Numbered from the stretch's first letter, positions 7,966 to 17,700 are shown. The stretch: DNA of 32,375 nucleotides from Deltaproteobacteria bacterium (GCA_015233515.1 JADFXS010000010.1:1-32375); one strand, 5' to 3'. The notes: generated from the letters alone by a model not told the origin. Numbers and translations are program-made.

Positions 7966-9714
7966 TCATAACAGGGTTTTTTCTCCCAATCGCGCCGGGA
8001 AGGAGTACACTTCGCCCAAAGCCGTCCCCTTGACGGTCAAACGGACAAAAGCGTTAATAGTGGCATATTGAGTCAGAAATTCGGACAAGACCTTACTGAA
8101 CAGAAACAATTCTCCCTGGCTCGAAAATTTGGATTCATTGACCGTCAGGTCCACGGACAGACCACGAACCGGTCGCCCTCGATAAAGCTGTTCCTCGGGC
8201 CGCGTAATCAGATCGGTCAGGGCCCCCAGGCGCAGTTCATGTTCCTGGGCGGCCTGGCGATCGATCAAAGCCGGAAAATTATAGAGGCTGAGTATCTGTC
8301 GCAGGGATTCGACGCTGTTCAGGGCCTGATAGTTCTGCGACCAATGGCTGACGAGCAGCCAATGGAGGTCTGAACCCAACGGCGGGGGAACAAATCTGGA
8401 GATGCGACTGACCAGCGAAACTCCGGCTACTCCAGCCATGCCGGCCGTGGCGGCGTCCAGGTCGCCGGGTCGGAGCTTTTCCGGTAAACGGCCGTTGGAA
8501 CAGGTCAGGTCCATGGAAATGATTTCCGTGGAAGGTATGACGCCGCGTTGGTTGACGTTGATAAAGGCCATGGTCATGTTAGGCGCATCGCCGATCAACG
8601 GCGACTTCAACCGGGGATGATAATAAATACGCTCGCCCCGGACAAAATCGGCCCGCCGGCGAAAGGAAAAGAAAGACGGGTATTCCAGTTCCTCAGCCGT
8701 CCCCGGCAGGTAGCCCACCACCCGATCTATGGACTGGATGACGAAATGAGCCGGATTGAGCCCGGTGGGACGGATCGGATATTCGAAGTGTTGCTGGTCC
8801 ACACGAATGGGATCGGCTTCATGGGCAAACAGATTAACCGCCGGCGTGGTGAACAAAAGCACATTGCTAAGACCGACCCTGGGCTTGCTGCGAGGAAGAC
8901 CGGTAAGTTCGAAACTGATGATTATCCCGCCGTCCACCGGGAGGTCGGCCGCGCGATCAAGGCCAAGCAGTTCCACCTGTTTAAATTTTTCCGGCAGGCA
9001 AAAATATTCCTGCAACAAGCGGTAGCCCGGAAAAGCCCCGGCCGGATAAGGCCACATGGCCTGATCCGCCTGAAAGCCGGCGGCTTGGATGTGATCCAAA
9101 GGCAAATTCACGGCGGCGTGATCGGTTCTAATACTCCAACGCTTGACCATATGGGTAAGAAGATAATAAAGATCATATCCTTCTTGACCTTCGCCGCTGA
9201 GATACAAGCGAAGGCGGTCCAATCCCGTTTGCCGGATATTCAATCCCTTGGGCAGGCTGAGTCTCATTTCCAGGCAGGGAGTTCCGGATAAGGGAGTCTC
9301 CAAGGCGACCGCGGTCAAGGTCAAGGGATAGATATGCACCGGACTCACCGTCCGAAAGCGGCAGGCGACTCCATCCACCGGAGTGGAATCCAAAATCGTT
9401 CCGGCGGGGATGATGACTTTTGAGCGCAAAGTTTCCGGCTTCGGGTCGAATCTGATCATGGTCATGGCCGGGATCGGCCTTAAATAATGAGGAAAAAAGA
9501 GGTTCATCAGGCCATGAATCAGTTCCGGAAACTCATCGTCCAGTTTTTCGCGGATGCGGCCGGTCAGAAAGGCGACCCCTTCCAGTAAACGCTCGACGTC
9601 AGGGTCACGGCCCGGTCCATCCAGCATATGAGCCACGGTCGGGTTGCCCTGCGCGAATTCCCGGCCGAGTTCTTTTAAAAACCTGAGTTCTTCCTGGTAA
9701 AATTCGTTAAACAT
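7966..9714 (-). CDS. tssF: T6SS baseplate subunit TssF
   Basis: The 582-aa product opens with the family hallmark FYQEELRFLKELGREFA, continues with DPDVERLLEGVAFLTGRIR and ELIHGLMNLFFPHYLRPIPA within the first 85 residues, and contains the GLPRSKPRVGLSNVLLFTTP region in the middle. TssF is the main baseplate wedge protein, comparable with phage T4 gp6. Length and motif order are normal. It is followed at 17 bases by tssG and preceded by tssE with a 62-base gap, the conserved tssE-tssF-tssG block. The ribosome binding site before ATG 9714 is weak (GGGA), but the N-terminus fits the family exactly. Confidence 0.97.
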   Translation of the reverse strand: MFNEFYQEELRFLKELGREFAQGNPTVAHMLDGPGRDPDVERLLEGVAFLTGRIREKLDDEFPELIHGLMNLFFPHYLRPIPAMTMIRFDPKPETLRSKVIIPAGTILDSTPVDGVACRFRTVSPVHIYPLTLTAVALETPLSGTPCLEMRLSLPKGLNIRQTGLDRLRLYLSGEGQEGYDLYYLLTHMVKRWSIRTDHAAVNLPLDHIQAAGFQADQAMWPYPAGAFPGYRLLQEYFCLPEKFKQVELLGLDRAADLPVDGGIIISFELTGLPRSKPRVGLSNVLLFTTPAVNLFAHEADPIRVDQQHFEYPIRPTGLNPAHFVIQSIDRVVGYLPGTAEELEYPSFFSFRRRADFVRGERIYYHPRLKSPLIGDAPNMTMAFINVNQRGVIPSTEIISMDLTCSNGRLPEKLRPGDLDAATAGMAGVAGVSLVSRISRFVPPPLGSDLHWLLVSHWSQNYQALNSVESLRQILSLYNFPALIDRQAAQEHELRLGALTDLITRPEEQLYRGRPVRGLSVDLTVNESKFSSQGELFLFSKVLSEFLTQYATINAFVRLTVKGTALGEVYSFPARLGEKTLL

Positions 9715-9776
9715 AATATTTGGTTCCCTGTCTCGTTCGGGAAACGATAGGTGGATTTACTCCCCCGGTCGGTAAA

Positions 9777-10190
9777 CTAGTCTCTGATATTAATCTGCCC
9801 GGTCTGGTCCATCAATGTTTGAAAACGTAATACCGCGTCATCCGAACCAACCGCCAGTTGAGCCGTGACGTCAAAACAAAGCTGCAACACCTCTTGTTCA
9901 TCCTCACGAACCCGCACCCGGACATGCCGCAGCCGAGGCTCGTATTTTTCGATGGTGTTCTTGATGGCTTGAGCCAATTCAGTCAAAGTGTCCGGCAGAT
10001 CATAGACCACATGCCCGAATTCTGGAACCCCATACTCCGGGCAGGTCAGCACGCTCCCGTGGCGGGTGTTGAGCATGTATCGCAGATTGGTCAAGATCGA
10101 ATCCACCAAAGCCGGATAATCGAGCCCGGTTTGCCGGGGAGCTTCGGGTTTGACGTTTTTTATGCGTTCGAACAAAGTCCGTTCAATCAT
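9777..10190 (-). CDS. tssE: T6SS baseplate subunit TssE (gp25-like)
   Basis: This 137-aa gp25-like protein initiates sheath assembly at the baseplate. Signatures are TLFERI at the start, SILTNLRYMLNTRHGS, CPEYGVPEFG and TIEKYEPRLRHVRVRV. I place the start at ATG 10190 (MIERTLFERIK), which matches the usual TssE N-terminus. The frame stays open upstream to a TTG at 10295, but those 35 codons come from repeat DNA: the encoded peptide AQFFVGLGFEVLKIR is nearly the same as the one in front of the tssBC gene. An automatic annotation may therefore give this protein a false extension. The ribosome binding site is weak (GGTG about eight bases upstream). Confidence 0.95.
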   Translation of the reverse strand: MIERTLFERIKNVKPEAPRQTGLDYPALVDSILTNLRYMLNTRHGSVLTCPEYGVPEFGHVVYDLPDTLTELAQAIKNTIEKYEPRLRHVRVRVREDEQEVLQLCFDVTAQLAVGSDDAVLRFQTLMDQTGQINIRD

Positions 10191-10207
10191 GATTTCACCA
10201 GAAAGGC

Positions 10208-10234
10208 TGAAGCTCCTCGCGGCAAGCCGCGGAG
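10208..10234 (+). repeat. Half copy of the double-hairpin repeat, joined to the element fragment at 10246-10308
   Basis: Only the left palindrome of the double-hairpin family is present (tgaagctcctcgcggcaag then ccgcggag). It directly abuts a truncated copy of the inverted-repeat element found upstream of tssBC. It lies between hcp and tssE, just upstream of the tssE start, and could form a stable hairpin in the polycistronic mRNA. Confidence 0.65.
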
Positions 10235-10245
10235 AAGACGCTCGG

Positions 10246-10308
10246 TGACGTATCTTGAGGACTTCAAAACCGAGCCCGACAAAGAATTGGGCCAAAAGAA
10301 CGGTTTTG
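10246..10308. repeat. Truncated copy of the 142-bp inverted-repeat element (63-bp core)
   Basis: These 63 bases align without gaps to 12945-13007 with six mismatches by eye, about 90% identity, and all six are transitions. The right inverted-repeat end (gggccaaaagaac) is present and the left end is missing, replaced by the hairpin half-copy at 10208-10234. On the minus strand the core encodes AQFFVGLGFEVLKIR in frame with tssE. Confidence 0.8.
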
Positions 10309-10334
10309 TCATGCTATCAAACCGGCCGGCCTCA

Positions 10335-10814
10335 TCAAATCTTCCATTCATCCTCGCTCTCGATCCCGTCTTCTTCCCAGGTCCAAATTATCTTGGCATA
10401 GACGAATGAGACTTTTTCCATATGAGTGAATCGCGCATAGTTCTGGTCGAGGCACGAAGGCACGAAAGCGGCCATGGCCTGAATGACCGCGTCTTCCAGT
10501 TTAATGGTGAAATAATGTTCCTCCTTGCCCAAAGGAGTGATCCGGAAGAATTTAAGAACCACTTCCGACAGAATTTCTCCGGTGGTCAAGGCCTGGTAAA
10601 GTTTAGGGGAAGCCTTATCAAAGGCCTTGACTATCACCAGAGGATTGTGCACCCGTTTTCCCGTGGGTTGCCCGGTTTGAGTCGAACGGGGAATCAAGAT
10701 TTCGTGATCGAATTGTTGAACGATAATCGATCCTTCCCGTCCGGTTATCGGGCAGGGACCTTCGATTTTTCCTTGCCGGGTTCCGGTAATATATAGATGC
10801 GGCGGTATGGGCAT
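10335..10814 (-). CDS. hcp: Hcp tube protein (TssD)
   Basis: The 159-aa product stacks as hexameric rings to form the inner tube and can carry small effectors. Family motifs are LYITGTRQGKIEG at the N-terminus, FDHEILIPRSTQTGQPTGKR, FDKASPKLYQALTTGE, KFFRITPLGKEEHYFTIKLE and HMEKVSFVYAKIIWTWE, matching the HcpA-type family end to end. ATG 10814 has AGGGAG eight bases upstream, a strong site suited to an abundant protein. It lies 77 bases after the tssBC stop. The gap contains a 5-bp GC stem (10860-10864 with 10872-10876) that might stabilise or process the mRNA. No effector extension is fused to it. Confidence 0.97.
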   Translation of the reverse strand: MPIPPHLYITGTRQGKIEGPCPITGREGSIIVQQFDHEILIPRSTQTGQPTGKRVHNPLVIVKAFDKASPKLYQALTTGEILSEVVLKFFRITPLGKEEHYFTIKLEDAVIQAMAAFVPSCLDQNYARFTHMEKVSFVYAKIIWTWEEDGIESEDEWKI

Positions 10815-10891
10815 TTGTGTTTCTCCCTAAATTTGCCTAGGCTTTCGGTCAAACAACGCGGCCGACGCCTCCGGCCTGATTCGAATGACGT

Positions 10892-12856
10892 TTATTCCTT
10901 GTCCAGCTTACCCATCAGGGACAGGTTGATCATGGCGCCCATATATCGTAAATGAGGCCGAAGTTTCAGGGACACTTTATACCATCCCGGTTGAGATTCG
11001 ACCTCGGACACCATCACCTGGGCGCGACGCAAGGGACGACGCCCGCGAACGCCTGGGGCCGGGTCATCCATATCGGAAATGTACTGGCGCAACCAATTAT
11101 TGAGTTCACTTTCCAGATCGGTGCGTTCCTTCCAAGTTCCGATCTGTTCTCGCTGCAATACCTTGATATAATGAGCAAACCTCGTGACGATGAACAGATA
11201 GGGCAGCTGGGCGCCCAGGCGGAAATTGAGTTCTTCTTCCTTGGCCGCCTTACCCGGGCCGAATTTCCTGATTTTCTGAAGTGAGTTGGCCGAAAAAAAA
11301 CACGGCCGGTCGCTACCGTCATGCCAGGTTAAGGCAATAAATCCGGCTTCGGCTAAAGTGAACTCCATGGCTTCCGAAATACGGGTTTGAATAGGAATTT
11401 TTGCCGATCTCCGACCGAGAGCTTCAAAAAGAACCGGAGGGCCGGGTTGAACCAACCCGCCGCCTTCCACACCGATGATATTGGGACACCAGCGATATTT
11501 GGCAAAACTGTCGACTAGTCGTCCGGCCAAGGCAAAGACCGCATTTCCCCATAAATACAAGTCAGGCCTGGAGCTGACTTTTTCTTCATAGTCAAATCCC
11601 GGAAATTGACTATTCGCCCGATCATATGGGGTTCGTAAAAGGATTCGAGGCAAAACCAGGCCCACGTAGCGGCTGTCTTCGGCCTCCCGGAAGGATCGCC
11701 ATCTGGTCAGCCCCGGCCCATCTAAAAGCGAGACCAAGTCCTTGAGATCGGCGAGATGGAAAAAGTCGTCTAATCCGAAAAAGTTAGGAGAAACCCCACC
11801 GATCACCGGGCAGTGGGCCATGGCCGCCACCGCGGCCAGGTCGGTCAGGAGTTTGATGTCTTTTGGTTCCGGGCTGAATTCATGATCCATCACCACGGCC
11901 CCGTAGGGCTGGCCGCCAAACTGGCCATATTCGGCGGAATAAATCAAACGATACAATCCGGACTTGGTGATCTCCAGGTTGTCGGTGAAATCTTCCACGA
12001 GGTCATCGCTGCTGACATTCAATATTTCGATGCGGATATTTTCCCGAAAATCGGTCCGATCAACCAGGAACTTCAGCCCACGCCAAGTGCTCTCCAGCTT
12101 TTGAAACTCGACATGATGAAGGATTTCGTCCATCATCCAGCCGGCCCGTTGGTCCATTTCGGCCACGAACCGTTCCACCCATAGTCTAAAAGTCGGCTTA
12201 ATCCGAGCCGGCTGATCGGCGCACCAGCATAAAAAAGACCACCAGGCGCTTTTAAGGGCCGCCAAGTCCTCCGGGTCGACGGTGTTGAGCCAGGGACTGG
12301 CGATTTCCTCCCAAAAAAGCGGGTCGTTTTCCTTGGCCGGTTCTTCTGCGCCGCTCACATGGCCCGCGTTATTCCACTGACCATGATCCTTCCAAACTTT
12401 CTTTAATCCGGAGGTGATCTCCGTATCAGACACCAGGGCCTCGAGTTTTCGTGACAGCGGTTGATTTGGGCCCAACACGCCTCTGAGTTTGAGAAGCCAA
12501 GGTCTGGCCAGACGATACGATTCAAGTTCCGGTATCCGGGCGGCCAGGGCCGTAGGCTCAAAATCGGCTAGTCGGGAGAAAGTCAAGGTCAAGGTTGTAT
12601 CAGGCTGGTTTTGATCCAGGAACCAATTCCGGACGGAGACCTGCAGACGAAGCCCGAAACCGTCCATGACCTCATTGAAATTATCCCTAGTGACGCTGAT
12701 CGGCCGGCGTTCCTCCAACAAGGTCTCGTCAAATCGCCGCGTGAAGTCGCCCAGGACTATCAGTTTCAGGGGCAGTTCGACCTCGATGGTTACCCCGGAC
12801 CGGACCGAAGGGTAGACAATCCGAACTCGTTCTCTATGGGCGACTGAACGATCCAC
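10892..12856 (-). CDS. Fused T6SS contractile sheath protein, TssB and TssC in one polypeptide
   Basis: This 654-aa ORF joins the small and large sheath subunits, normally separate tssB (about 160 aa) and tssC (about 490 aa). Residues 1-160 are TssB-like: RERVRIVYPS, VELPLKLIVLGDFT, ISVTRDNFNEVM, LADFEPTALAARIPEL. A tryptophan-rich linker occupies about 160-235. TssC follows from about 240: EILHHVEFQKLESTWRGLKF, YGQFGGQPYGAVVMDHEF, WRSFREAEDSRYVGLVLPR, YLWGNAVFALAGRLVDSFAK, GVEGGGLV, QLPYLFIVTRFAHYIKVLQ and the C-terminal LRPHLRYMGAMINLSL. The start I favour is GTG 12856, giving VDRSVAHRERVRIVYP, which aligns with typical TssB N-termini. The frame is open back to a TTG at 12994, but that part is encoded by an inverted-repeat element. 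Most of the region preceding the TssC core, including the ClpV-binding helix known in VipB, is replaced by the linker. Confidence 0.93.
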   Translation of the reverse strand: MDRSVAHRERVRIVYPSVRSGVTIEVELPLKLIVLGDFTRRFDETLLEERRPISVTRDNFNEVMDGFGLRLQVSVRNWFLDQNQPDTTLTLTFSRLADFEPTALAARIPELESYRLARPWLLKLRGVLGPNQPLSRKLEALVSDTEITSGLKKVWKDHGQWNNAGHVSGAEEPAKENDPLFWEEIASPWLNTVDPEDLAALKSAWWSFLCWCADQPARIKPTFRLWVERFVAEMDQRAGWMMDEILHHVEFQKLESTWRGLKFLVDRTDFRENIRIEILNVSSDDLVEDFTDNLEITKSGLYRLIYSAEYGQFGGQPYGAVVMDHEFSPEPKDIKLLTDLAAVAAMAHCPVIGGVSPNFFGLDDFFHLADLKDLVSLLDGPGLTRWRSFREAEDSRYVGLVLPRILLRTPYDRANSQFPGFDYEEKVSSRPDLYLWGNAVFALAGRLVDSFAKYRWCPNIIGVEGGGLVQPGPPVLFEALGRRSAKIPIQTRISEAMEFTLAEAGFIALTWHDGSDRPCFFSANSLQKIRKFGPGKAAKEEELNFRLGAQLPYLFIVTRFAHYIKVLQREQIGTWKERTDLESELNNWLRQYISDMDDPAPGVRGRRPLRRAQVMVSEVESQPGWYKVSLKLRPHLRYMGAMINLSLMGKLDKE

Positions 12857-12875
12857 TATGTATTCTCTTATACTG

Positions 12876-13017
12876 AAGGTAATTGCAAAACTAGGAATTT
12901 TGGCCCGGATCGAGGAGGGCGAGATTTTGAAGCCGCAGGAATACTGACGTATTTTGAGGACTTCAAAATTGAGTCCGACAAAGAGTTGGGCCAAAAGAAC
13001 AGTTTTGCACTTACCTT
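12876..13017. mobile_element. 142-bp MITE-like element with about 30-bp terminal inverted repeats
   Basis: The left end (12876-12906) and the reverse complement of the right end (12988-13017) are nearly the same: both begin AAGGTAA, continue with TGCAAAACT and finish with TTTTGGCCC, differing mainly in the few bases between. The inside is non-repetitive. On the minus strand one frame is open through the element and encodes AQLFVGLNFEVLKIRQYS and onward into tssBC. A truncated relative lies at 10246-10308. I see no clear target-site duplication and no transposase in the window. It fills most of the tssA-tssBC gap. Confidence 0.75.
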
Positions 13018-13029
13018 ACCGCTGAGGGA

Positions 13030-14688
13030 TTATACTTCGGTGGTCATGCCGTTCAGGTCCACGTCCAAGGCCGCCAGCGCATCCAGGTGCGCCAAACGGG
13101 CCAACGCATGGTGGTAAACGGTCATATCGAGTTGTCGCGGTTGATAGGCGGCCCGGGATCTGGAATATTCGGTCTTTATCAGTCCTATGTAAACCCGAAC
13201 CGCCAAGGCCGGTTCCCATTCTTCCAACGAGTATCGGTCAATTTCGTCCCGGAGGGCCAGAAGAGGCGGCCGGGCCAAATCCCAGCGGCCCATTTCCAAA
13301 TAAAAGTCCGCCAGGCACATCTGTCCCCAAAACCGCTCGCGCGCCGAGGAAGTTTGACCGCAAACTTCATTGAAATAGGCGACCGCTGAACGAAGATTCC
13401 CGGATTTGGCCAATTCTCTCGTCCTGGCCATGGTCAGGGACATTTTTTCCGTCCAGCTCTCCCCAAGAAGGGTATCCCGGGTCGGGGATAAGCCCGGCCG
13501 GGGAAGTGAGCCCGAAAGCGACTTGATCCATTCCTTGGTTTCAGCCGACGCGAACGGTTCGCCATCCTCAAAACTGAATTCCGCCAAGCCGGGCAGCCTG
13601 TGAAGCAAAGACGCTGCTTCCGCGTCAACCACTCTTTGGGCGGCAAGAAATTCCGGACCCAGAGCGGTCAAAGCTTTGGAAGCATATCGTTGCAGGTCTA
13701 ACCAAAATATGTGTTCGGGAAAATTGGCTTCCGCTTCGCTCGACAAGGCGGCCCAATCCGCTCTGGCCTGGATATCTTCCAACCGCGCGATAAGTTCAAT
13801 CGACGGTCCGGGGATGCGGGTCAAGCCATTGATATGGGGAGGTAAATCGTCGATCAGCAGCCAGGCGGCCATCCGCGGTAAACGATAAGCGTCGGGAGAA
13901 GCCGGGTTTTCCCGACTCAGGGCGGCGGCGGCCTGGCGAAGTTGATCTTGGATTTGCCGTAGGTTTCTGGTCATTTCCTTGGACCCTGAAACCTGATTTC
14001 CGGTTTCCACCCTCGCCTGTTTGAAGGATGGAGTTTCTTTTTGGGTCGAGACTTCCGGCCTTGGACCTGATTCGGAACTTGGGGATGTGATTTCAATTTC
14101 CGGGATCGCTTCCGGCAGGTGATCCGTCAGGTTTTTCCCAAGGAGGGCTTCCTCAGCCATGGGAACGGTTTCCGCGAATTCAGCGATCCAACGGTTCATG
14201 ACTTCAGTCAGATTGTTCCAGCCTGGATTGTCGCTCATTGACTGCCGCTCCAGACTTTGGAACAGGGCCTCCAGGGCTTGACCGGCGGCCAGGGCCGAGG
14301 CGCGGTCCGGGGGTGGAGTTTGACCGATGGCTGAGGTCAACTTATCGGCCAACCAGTTCAAAATGTTTTGACGAGCCCGAGGACGCTTGGCGGCCGGAAA
14401 CCCGGTGGCCCAATAACCGTCCACCAGATCGCCGAACAACTGCAGTCCCGCGGTCAGCCCGGCATAGCCACGTTGGTGCAACCATCCGATCACCAGATAG
14501 GCGGCCACTCGAAAGTCTTTGCTCTTGAGCGACAGGATGGAAGTGCACAAGCGCGCCAATTCGTCCCAATCCACCGGGTCGCCTTGAACAGACTCCAGTT
14601 TACGAATCTGAGCTTCTATTTTCTCATAGTCCGGGTCGAAACTGATGTCGCTACCGGCGGGATTATGGGGGTTGATAGGGTCGAGCAC
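13030..14688 (-). CDS. tssA: T6SS protein TssA (ImpA N-terminal domain, VasJ-like C-terminus)
   Basis: The 552-aa product has the ImpA_N domain at the start (ISFDPDYEKIEAQIRKLESV, then VDWDELARLCTSILSLKSKD and RVAAYLVIGWLHQRGYAGL within the first 80 residues). Its C-terminal half resembles the VasJ-type domain (AWLLIDDLPP, FWLDLQRYASKALTALG, LLHRLPGLAEFSFEDGEPFA). TssA proteins contact the baseplate and cap the growing tube and sheath. The start is GTG 14688 with GGAG eight bases upstream. It follows tssM by 35 bases and is separated from tssBC by the inverted-repeat element. The middle (about 190-240) is low-complexity, Ser/Glu/Pro-rich and probably a flexible linker. Confidence 0.93.
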   Translation of the reverse strand: MLDPINPHNPAGSDISFDPDYEKIEAQIRKLESVQGDPVDWDELARLCTSILSLKSKDFRVAAYLVIGWLHQRGYAGLTAGLQLFGDLVDGYWATGFPAAKRPRARQNILNWLADKLTSAIGQTPPPDRASALAAGQALEALFQSLERQSMSDNPGWNNLTEVMNRWIAEFAETVPMAEEALLGKNLTDHLPEAIPEIEITSPSSESGPRPEVSTQKETPSFKQARVETGNQVSGSKEMTRNLRQIQDQLRQAAAALSRENPASPDAYRLPRMAAWLLIDDLPPHINGLTRIPGPSIELIARLEDIQARADWAALSSEAEANFPEHIFWLDLQRYASKALTALGPEFLAAQRVVDAEAASLLHRLPGLAEFSFEDGEPFASAETKEWIKSLSGSLPRPGLSPTRDTLLGESWTEKMSLTMARTRELAKSGNLRSAVAYFNEVCGQTSSARERFWGQMCLADFYLEMGRWDLARPPLLALRDEIDRYSLEEWEPALAVRVYIGLIKTEYSRSRAAYQPRQLDMTVYHHALARLAHLDALAALDVDLNGMTTEV

Positions 14689-14723
14689 TGAATTATCTCC
14701 ACTCCATCTGGGATTATGATCCG

Positions 14724-17700
14724 CTATCGAGCGGTGTCTTTGATGATTTTGTCGGGAACGTTCTCCGGCGCATATTCCAGAAACTTGAGGATCGGTTCAT
14801 GACCGCGCGGCTTCTTGAAACGAATAGTGATGGTTTCCACCTTGTAACGGCTGATATCACCCTTGGTTTTAGTCAAATCTGAAGCTTTATACGTGGCCTG
14901 ACCGTTAGCGATGTCGGATATGAACTGAGCAAAACCGACAAAACCGGCGTACTCTTTTTCGACCATCGCGTCCCCGGTGTCGAATTCAATAACCAAGTCT
15001 TGGCATTCATCCGGTTTATAGATGAAGGTTTGAGCCACGGGAAAGTTCATATTTTCCATCTGCTGGATTTCTTTCCCGCAATAGAGTTTTATCACCGTTC
15101 GCAAAACTCCGGTCCGCGCTTCGGCATTCACATCGGTGGGCATCGCTTCCAAACGAATGGTCATTGCGCCCTGAGGAGCCGCCGAAAGCTGTCGCCCGCT
15201 GCGTTGTCCGGCTCCCAATAATTCCAGGAAAGCTTTGGAAAACGGGATGATTCGCTCCAAGATCGGTTTAGGAGTCCAGTTTCCGGCCTGGTCTTTGAAT
15301 AAAAACGGCGCGGCCGGTCCCTTGACAAACTTCCAGACTTTGGCTTCCGGACCATATAGCAGGGTGTTCATTTTGCGCCAGCCGGCCAGATCGATCGCTT
15401 CGGCTAAAACGTTACGTTCCCAGGATTTTTGCAGGACACCGGCCGCTACATCCAGTTGGATTTGCCAGACGAAAATGAGCGGACGCTCGAAAAGGTCCCA
15501 AAAAGGTTTTTCTTCCGGACGGTTTCGCCCCATGATTTCCCGAAGCCGGGCCAGGTCCCAGTAGGCTCTCAGGACCGGATTAACCGAAGCCGAGGTGGCT
15601 TTTTCCACCTCAAAGGCGTTCTTCACGGATTCAAAAGTTTTATCCTCATTAGCCAGCGTGGCCGCCAGTTGATGAAGTCGCTCGTCGAAGTCGACAAAAA
15701 GCTGAATCAACTGCAATTCTTCTTCGGTGGCCACCACGGTCTGCCCTAGGGTCGCTTTGGCCAGTTCTTCGGCAGTTCGGGCCGCCTGGGCAAAAAAGCC
15801 TGGAGTAGCCGCATCGGCCTTGGTCTTTTTTGCCCAATCCATATAAGCTTTTTGAAATACCGGACTTCGGAACTGAGCGTAAGTCTTGACATTCGCCGCC
15901 CAAGGACGCACCGGTCGGCCACTGTCATACAGCGGAGTCAATTCCGCGGCCGCCGTTTCCAGGGCCTTGGCGTAAGGGGACCTGGCCCCAAGTATCAAGG
16001 GCGCCGACTCGAGGCGGTTGGCCAGTTGAGTCAATATCCCCTCTCCCACATGTAAATTGATCAAGAATCGTTCCCACTGTTCCTGATATTTGTCCCAATA
16101 GGCGTCTTCAAACTCTTTAAGACGGCCGAGGATCGCGTCTTGATCCGGGAACTGTTCTTTCAGACGGGTTATGGCGGGCCGAATGACCTGTTCCCAAGCT
16201 TTGCGGGTGTAGGTCGGTTCTACTTGGATTTCATGTCCCTTGATTCCGCTAAGGTCGTTATTCCACCAGATGGGCCCGTAGGTGATGGCGGACAAATCGT
16301 CCCGGATCTTGACCCGATCCATAATCCAGGCCAGTCCCAGGTCTTTATTGGAAATAATTTTGTTGAGAAGTTTGGTTTGCGCTTCCAGCTCGGACTTGAG
16401 TCGCCGATCGTCTGGTTGCCATGCCAGATAAGCGATATAAAGGTCTTTTAAGCGTTCCGCCAGTTTTTCATCAGCCGAAGGCAGATTGGCCGTCAACCAT
16501 AACCAATATTTTGGCTGGGGGTTGAACTCGGTCAGAGCTTTTTTCCCCGGGATTTTAAGACTGAATTTCAGGAGCGCGATACGATCCAGAATAAGGCTGA
16601 CGTGGTCTCCGATTTGATTCAAGTTAGCGGGAGTAGAGGCCGGAGCGGTCGGAAGCCCGACCTTGGAATCGGCGGCCAGGTCTTTTTTTCCACGAAAATC
16701 GGCGACTTTAGGGCCGGTAGTTATTGATTCCGATTCCTGGGTCGAAAGGGTGGTGGCTTCCCGGCTGGAGTCCGTAGTCAGCTGATCGATTTTTTTGAGC
16801 AGAGCTTCATCCAGGGGCTGAATCATCTTGGTTTGGACGGATTTGAAAAAATATTCCCGCAAGCTGGCCTCGGCTTCCAAACTTTGGGTCAAGGTCAAGC
16901 GGGGCAAGGACGACTCCCGATTTTTTTGATAGATTTCGTCCACGGATTGATAAAGGGAATTAAGCAGATCCAAGGACTGATCCACGGGCTGGCTTTCCTT
17001 TGTCAGAGTTTTTAAATCGGGAGTGACCAGCTTCATGATGGACATATTTCGTTCAAAGAATAACGTCAATAACACCAGGACGGCCAGACAAGCCGCAATC
17101 CAGCCCACCAGGCCGACGATGATCGCCTGGCTACGCCATTCCCGGGCGGCTTTAGCGACACTGGTCAATGCTCGATCATTCTTCAAAACCTGGCCAAAAA
17201 AATCCTTCAAGAAAAAGCTGGTGGTTTTTTCTTCCGGCTGAGCTTCGGGCTCTAAGCCCAATTGGCTTAAATAAATAGAGAACGGCTTTCCGGTTTGCCT
17301 GGCGCTGACCAGCATGAATCCCCGAAAGAACGGAGTAGCCTCGTAGGTGTTTTCGGCAAATAACGATTGGACTACCACTCCCAATTGGGTTCGCAAATTC
17401 TTTAATTCTTCCGGAAATAGAAATACCAGGCGAGCGGTATTTTCATCGGCCACATCCATGAGAATGGATAATCTTAGCCGTTGGAGCCGCTCTATCATGG
17501 CCGTGAAAGATTCATCGAAAAACTTGAAGGCTTCTCCCCGGTCGGTCGCATTATTGTTAAGAGCGCCGAGTATCTGCTCCCGCCCTTTTTCCGGAACCAT
17601 CTGAAAAAACGGCGTGAAACCACTGATCAAGTCGGCTTTGGTCAGCATCAGGTAAATTGGCACATCCCGGCTGGAGGCCGTAGTCAGGGAGTTAATCCGA

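Noticed and set aside
8548..9291. Plus-strand ORF of 247 codons opposite tssF
   Set aside because: A shadow of tssF with no family resemblance.
10191..10295. TTG 10295 as the start of TssE, giving 172 residues
   Set aside because: The extension comes from repeat DNA, while ATG 10190 gives the normal TssE N-terminus.
10857..10878. Hairpin between tssBC and hcp as a terminator
   Set aside because: The stem is only 5 bp and there is no T-run; hcp is expected to be co-transcribed. At most it is an mRNA processing or stability element.
12857..12994. TTG 12994 as the start of the TssB-TssC fusion, giving 700 residues
   Set aside because: The added residues are encoded by an inverted-repeat element, recur before tssE, have no ribosome binding site and do not resemble TssB.
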